From Lysobacterales bacterium (GTDB lineage Bacteria > Pseudomonadota > Gammaproteobacteria > Xanthomonadales > BPKI01): a stretch of 64,000 nucleotides of DNA. The stretch spans positions 558,001 to 622,000 of the forward strand of contig BPKI01000001.1 in the NCBI GenBank assembly GCA_026005055.1. The letters are read 5' to 3'. Under the pieces are notes generated by a model. It was given only the letters and a program-made list of their open reading frames with translations. It was not told where the DNA came from and made no database searches. Each line of letters begins with the position of its first letter. Within the stretch, counting starts at the first letter, position 1. Shown piece after piece: positions 60,638-64,000 of this stretch. The position numbers and the translations under genes are program-made.

Positions 60638-62785
60638 TCAGGAGAGGGGCCGCAGCGGCGCCGCGCTGGCCAGCAACCACCGGGTTCCGGCGGCAGCGAA
60701 CCGCACCTGGATGCGGGTCTCGCTGCCCTCGCCTTCGGCGTCGATGACCGTGCCCTCGCCGAAGACGGCGTGGAGCACCCGCTGGCCGATCCGAATGGAG
60801 GGCGAGCCGGAGGATGCGGCGCGAACCTGAGCCGGAGCTCGGGGGCGGAGCGGCTCGACGGCTTCGGCGGGCAGCTCCTCGAGGAAACGCGAGGGACGTT
60901 GGTATTGCGCCATGCCGAAGAGATGCCGAACCTCGGCCCAGCAGAGGTAGAGCTCGCGGCGGGCACGGGTGATGCCCACATAGGCCAGGCGGCGCTCCTC
61001 GGCGAGACGGGCGGGATCGTTCAGAGCGTGGCGACTCGGAAACAGCCCTTCCTCGAGGCCGACCAGGAACACCCGCGGGAACTCGAGGCCCTTGGCCGTA
61101 TGGAGCGTCATCAGCTGCACCGCGTCGCGGCCCGATCCGGCCTCGTGTTCGCCCGCTTCGAGCGCGGCGTGGGCCAGGAAGGCGGCAAGATCGTCGAGCC
61201 CTGCGGCGCGGTCCTCCTCCGAGGCGGAGAAGCGGGAGGCGACGTTGATCAGCTCCTCGAGATTCTCGCGGCGCGACTCTCCGCGCTCCTCTCCCTCGTC
61301 GTGGCCATGACGGGCGAGAAGTCCCGAGCGTTCGAGAACGACTTGGATCAGACTCTCGAGTGGCAGGCGATGGCGCAAGGCCGAAAGCTCGCCGATCAAG
61401 GCGAGAAAATTCCTGAAGGCCTCCCGCACCTTGCCCGAGAGCCGCGCGCCTGCCAGCTCGGCGAGGGCGGCATCCCAGAGGCTCAAACCATCGGCGCGCG
61501 CCCTCTCGCGCAGGGCGGCCATGCTGCGCTCCCCGATCCCGCGCGGCGGTACGGCGATGGCGCGCTCGAAGGCGCCGTCGTCGTGGCGGTGCGCGATCAG
61601 GCGGAGATAAGCGAGGCCGTCTTTGATTTCGGCGCGCTCGAAAAAGCGCAGGCCGCCATAGACCCGGTAGGGGATCCGGCGCGCGATCAGGGCCTCCTCG
61701 AAGGCGCGCGATTGGGCATTGGATCGATAAAGGATGGCGTGATCCTCGGGACGAGCGCCTTTTTCGAGGGCGGCCTCGATTTCGGCGACGACGAAGGCGG
61801 CCTCCTCCCGCTCGTCTTGCGCCTGGAAGAGCTTGACGCGCGCGCCCGGCCCTTGGGCGGTCCAAAGCCGCTTGCCGATCCGATCGGGATTGCGGTCGAT
61901 GATGGCGCTCGCGGCGGCGAGGATGTGCCCGGTGGAGCGATAGTTCTGCTCGAGCTTGTACACCACGGTGCCTTTGAAATCCGCGAGGAACCGGCGCATG
62001 TTCTCCACCCGCGCGCCGCGCCAGCCGTAGATCGATTGATCGTCGTCGCCCACGGCGAAGGCTTCTCCCTCGGCGGCGGCGAGGCGATGGACGAGGCGAT
62101 ATTGGACGGTGTTGGTGTCCTGGAACTCATCCACCAGGACGTGGCGGTAGCGCTGCCGGTAGTGCTGCCGAAGCGCCTCATCGCGGGCGAGCAGCTCATC
62201 CATGCGCAGCAAGAGCTCGGCGAAATCGACCAAGCCCTGGCGGCGGCAATGTCGCTCGTAGGCGTGGTAGAGCTCGACCAGGGTGCGGAAGACTGGGCCT
62301 TCGCCTTCGCCGACGTCGCTCGCCCGCCGCCCTTCGTCCTTGTGGCCATTGATGAAGGCGGCGGTTTGCCGCGGCGGGAAGCGATCGGGATCGAGCTTCG
62401 CCTCGAGGGTGAGGCGGCGGATCAGGCGCAGTTGGTCCTCGGCGTCGAGGATTTGGAAGTCCTGCGGCAATCCGGCTTGCGCCGCGTGCTGGCGGAGAAA
62501 GCGATGGGCGATGCCATGGAAGGTACCGATCGCGAGCCCATCCACCCGGCCGCCGAGCAAAGCGGCTACCCGTGCCCGCATCTCGCCGGCGGCCTTGTTG
62601 GTGAAGGTCACCGCGAGCAGCGACCAGGGCGAAGCGCGCCCTTCGGCGAGGAGGAACGCGATGCGGCGGGTGAGCACCCGGGTCTTGCCCGAGCCGGCAC
62701 CGGCGAGCACCAAGGCGTGACCGGGCGGGGCGGTCACCGCGGCGCGTTGGGCCTCATTGAGGTCGGCGAGGAGCCGCTGGTTCAT
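60638..62785 (-). CDS. uvrD: DNA helicase II (UvrD/Rep family)
   Basis: This superfamily 1A 3'-5' helicase is used in mismatch and nucleotide-excision repair. Its motifs are in order: AGAGSGKTRVLTRRIA, VTFTNKAAGEMR, LVDEFQDTNTVQY, GDDDQSIYGWRGA, LEQNYRST, LMTLHTAKGLEFPRVFL and EERRLAYVGITRARREL. The length of 715 residues matches UvrD. The start is ATG 62785; the TTG before it is not needed. The C-terminal tail has the RapA/PcrA-like end (GQRVLHAVFGEGTVIDAEGEGSETRIQV). Confidence 0.95.
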   Translation of the reverse strand: MNQRLLADLNEAQRAAVTAPPGHALVLAGAGSGKTRVLTRRIAFLLAEGRASPWSLLAVTFTNKAAGEMRARVAALLGGRVDGLAIGTFHGIAHRFLRQHAAQAGLPQDFQILDAEDQLRLIRRLTLEAKLDPDRFPPRQTAAFINGHKDEGRRASDVGEGEGPVFRTLVELYHAYERHCRRQGLVDFAELLLRMDELLARDEALRQHYRQRYRHVLVDEFQDTNTVQYRLVHRLAAAEGEAFAVGDDDQSIYGWRGARVENMRRFLADFKGTVVYKLEQNYRSTGHILAAASAIIDRNPDRIGKRLWTAQGPGARVKLFQAQDEREEAAFVVAEIEAALEKGARPEDHAILYRSNAQSRAFEEALIARRIPYRVYGGLRFFERAEIKDGLAYLRLIAHRHDDGAFERAIAVPPRGIGERSMAALRERARADGLSLWDAALAELAGARLSGKVREAFRNFLALIGELSALRHRLPLESLIQVVLERSGLLARHGHDEGEERGESRRENLEELINVASRFSASEEDRAAGLDDLAAFLAHAALEAGEHEAGSGRDAVQLMTLHTAKGLEFPRVFLVGLEEGLFPSRHALNDPARLAEERRLAYVGITRARRELYLCWAEVRHLFGMAQYQRPSRFLEELPAEAVEPLRPRAPAQVRAASSGSPSIRIGQRVLHAVFGEGTVIDAEGEGSETRIQVRFAAAGTRWLLASAAPLRPLS

Positions 62786-63120
62786 CAACCCATTCTACGA
62801 AGCCGCTCGTTGCACCCGAAGCGCATGCCTCGCCCCGTTCTGGCTTGGGAACGCGAGGCCGCCCGGTCGCAGCCAGGTATGGCCTCGCCAAGCCGGCGAT
62901 GGGATCCGCCGGGATGACATCGTGTGGCCGTTTGATATGAATCTCGTCGGCTTCGGTTTCGCATCGTCCCATCCAGAGCTCGTGTCCGCCGTGGGGGAGG
63001 CTGAGGGAGGGCGCAGCCCCTTACCCAGGACGCGACCGTGCGGGCTGAAGCGCGAGGCGAGCAGGAGCCAGAGGCGGCGTCTTCGGTACCGCCCCTGCGT
63101 GTGGGATCGGCACCATGGCG

Positions 63121-63136
63121 CTCGCAAGCTTGCGAG
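63121..63136. promoter_or_regulatory. Perfect 16-bp palindrome upstream of rpoH
   Basis: CTCGCAAG followed directly by CTTGCGAG, about 28 bp before the CIRCE-like element. It has the shape of a dimeric repressor or activator site; no known factor is assigned. Confidence 0.4.
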
Positions 63137-63164
63137 GATCGCCCCTGGGGAACTTTCGCCGCTT

Positions 63165-63191
63165 TTAGCACTCTCAGTCGCCGGCTGCTAA
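63165..63191 (+). promoter_or_regulatory. CIRCE-like HrcA operator ahead of rpoH
   Basis: TTAGCACTC (63165-63173), exactly nine bases, then GGCTGCTAA (63183-63191). The CIRCE consensus is TTAGCACTC-N9-GAGTGCTAA: the left arm is perfect and the right arm differs at two of nine positions. It lies 13 bp before the chosen rpoH start. The same bases include a possible promoter, TTAGCA with TAAAAT (63189-63194) at 18-bp spacing, so the similarity could partly reflect promoter sequence. Confidence 0.5.
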
Positions 63192-63204
63192 AATGGGGAT
63201 GATC

Positions 63205-64000
63205 ATGGAGACCACTTTCGAAACCGTCGGCGAACTGCTGCCCGCTTCCGAGCAATGGCCGGTTCCGGTCGGCTCGGCGCTGGAGTCCTATATTGCGGCG
63301 GTCAATCGCCTGCCCATTCTGTCGGCGGAGGAGGAGCGGGAGCTCGCGCGCCGCTACCGCGAGGAAGAAGACCTCGAGGCGGCGAGACAGCTCGTGCTCT
63401 CGCACCTTCGCTTCGTGGTGCACGTGGCTCGCGGCTACGGTGGCTATGGTCTGCCGCTCGCCGACCTCATCCAGGAGGGCAACATCGGCCTGATGAAAGC
63501 GGTCAAGCGCTTCGACCCGGCTCAGGGCGTGCGCCTGATCAGCTTCGCCATCCACTGGATCCGCGCCGAGATCCACGAGTTCATCCTGCGCAACTGGCGC
63601 ATCGTGCGGGTGGCCACGACCAAGGCGCAGCGCAAGCTGTTCTTCAATCTTCGCCGCGCCAAGCAGAGGCTGGGCTGGATGAGCCGCGCCGAGGCCGAGC
63701 AGGTGGCTCGGGAGCTTGAGGTGCCGACCGAGACGGTGCTCGAGATGGAGGCCCGGCTCGGCGGGCAGGACCTCGCCTTCGATCCCCTGCCCGAGGAGGA
63801 CGGGGAAGACAGCTTCTCCCCGGTCGCCTATCTCGAAGCGCCGAACGCGGATCCGGCCGAACAGGTGGCCGCAGAAGACCAGGCCGGTTTCCAGCTCGAT
63901 CGGCTCGCGGAAGGGCTCGAAAAGCTCGATGCTCGCTCGCGGGCGATCATCGAGCGGCGCTGGCTGAAGGAACCGAAAGCCACGCTGCACGAGCTCGCTG
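63205..64000 (+). CDS. rpoH: RNA polymerase heat-shock sigma factor sigma-32 (partial, runs off window)
   Basis: The frame is open to the window end. ATG 63205 has GGGGAT just upstream; ATGs at 63193 and 63199 are in the same frame. The product begins [20 protein letters not shown]. Region 1.2/2 blocks are [43 protein letters not shown] and [17 protein letters not shown]. The RpoH box QRKLFFNLR is present at [23 protein letters not shown], which separates RpoH from other sigma-70 factors. Region 4 begins before the cut ([14 protein letters not shown]). It directs heat-shock transcription. Confidence 0.95.
   Translation, partial: METTFETVGELLPASEQWPVPVGSALESYIAAVNRLPILSAEEERELARRYREEEDLEAARQLVLSHLRFVVHVARGYGGYGLPLADLIQEGNIGLMKAVKRFDPAQGVRLISFAIHWIRAEIHEFILRNWRIVRVATTKAQRKLFFNLRRAKQRLGWMSRAEAEQVARELEVPTETVLEMEARLGGQDLAFDPLPEEDGEDSFSPVAYLEAPNADPAEQVAAEDQAGFQLDRLAEGLEKLDARSRAIIERRWLKEPKATLHELA

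Larger units (their letters stand above)
62786..63204. other. Intergenic control region between uvrD and rpoH
   Basis: No gene is recognised in about 420 bp. GCGAGGCC (62853-62860) is a perfect inverted repeat of GGCCTCGC (62881-62888). The arms extend through GGCTTGG (62842-62848) and CCAAGCC (62888-62894), giving a long stem with a five-base bulge in the mRNA leader side of uvrD. Near rpoH there is a further perfect palindrome and a CIRCE-like element, listed separately. Confidence 0.5.

Noticed and set aside
60770-62917. 715-codon plus-strand open frame
   Set aside because: It is a shadow of uvrD; all helicase motifs are on the minus strand and this translation has no domain.
62795-63127. 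110-codon minus-strand open frame upstream of uvrD
   Set aside because: No homology seen, and the region contains palindromes and rpoH control signals; composition resembles non-coding GC-rich DNA.

Overview
The window is high-GC bacterial chromosome, about 64 kb and densely coded on both strands. It is most likely from a gammaproteobacterium. Supporting markers are lipid A/LPS genes (lpxL, waaA), a UbiK-type protein, TrmL, the rpsU/tsaD divergent pair, phenylalanine 4-hydroxylase with an Lrp-type regulator, a type II secretion gspC-D-E block, GlnK and RpoH. The genus cannot be told from the sequence alone. A poly-3-hydroxybutyrate (PHB) economy is suggested by a 3-hydroxybutyrate-oligomer hydrolase and a 3-hydroxybutyrate dehydrogenase about 2 kb apart. 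No rRNA, tRNA or CRISPR array was found.

Layout. 0-3.2 kb: two paralogous Lon-type AAA+ ATPases without a protease domain, followed by about 760 bp of apparently empty DNA. 3.9-7.2 kb: exported TolB-propeller/amidohydrolase fusion. 7.2-11.8 kb: gspC, gspD, gspE and a frameshifted DUF2798 gene. 11.7-17 kb: MASE2-GGDEF cyclase, M3 oligopeptidase, cNMP-binding/patatin protein. 17.2-19 kb: two AT-richer, related lipoproteins, a likely acquired patch. 19-25.3 kb: PQQ-type sugar dehydrogenase, PHB-oligomer hydrolase, orphan PilB/GspE ATPase, 3-hydroxybutyrate dehydrogenase, LuxR response regulator. 25.3-29.9 kb: SSS-type hybrid histidine kinase overlapped by a 2H phosphoesterase, then a rhomboid protease. 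29.9-31.1 kb: an IS30-family element. 31.1-37.2 kb: membrane protein, Asp/Asn hydroxylase, lrp/phhA, hydroxyproline epimerase, fbp, lipoprotein methyltransferase.

37.3-42.2 kb is the most striking part, a magnesium locus. An intact mgtE faces, across a 0.6 kb control region, a short ORF that begins MDPEPRPRP and closely resembles the enterobacterial MgtL magnesium-sensing leader peptide. The ORF is followed by competing hairpins and a stem that hides the next ribosome-binding site. After it come an outer-membrane-type protein, a decayed second mgtE copy, mgtC and a DUF1622 gene. The mgtE Shine-Dalgarno sequence is also locked in a hairpin.

42.2-47.5 kb: SDR-exported protein-trmL-SNF2 helicase operon (minus strand). 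47.5-50.1 kb: rpsU-yqeY opposite tsaD-folB-folK-like. 50.1-57.9 kb: regulator-propeller GGDEF protein, waaA, lpxL, DUF2062, comM, ubiK. 58-64 kb: glnK, a palindrome-rich gap, mnmG, uvrD and the start of rpoH. rpoH is preceded by a near-consensus CIRCE (HrcA operator) with the canonical 9-bp spacing and runs off the window end.
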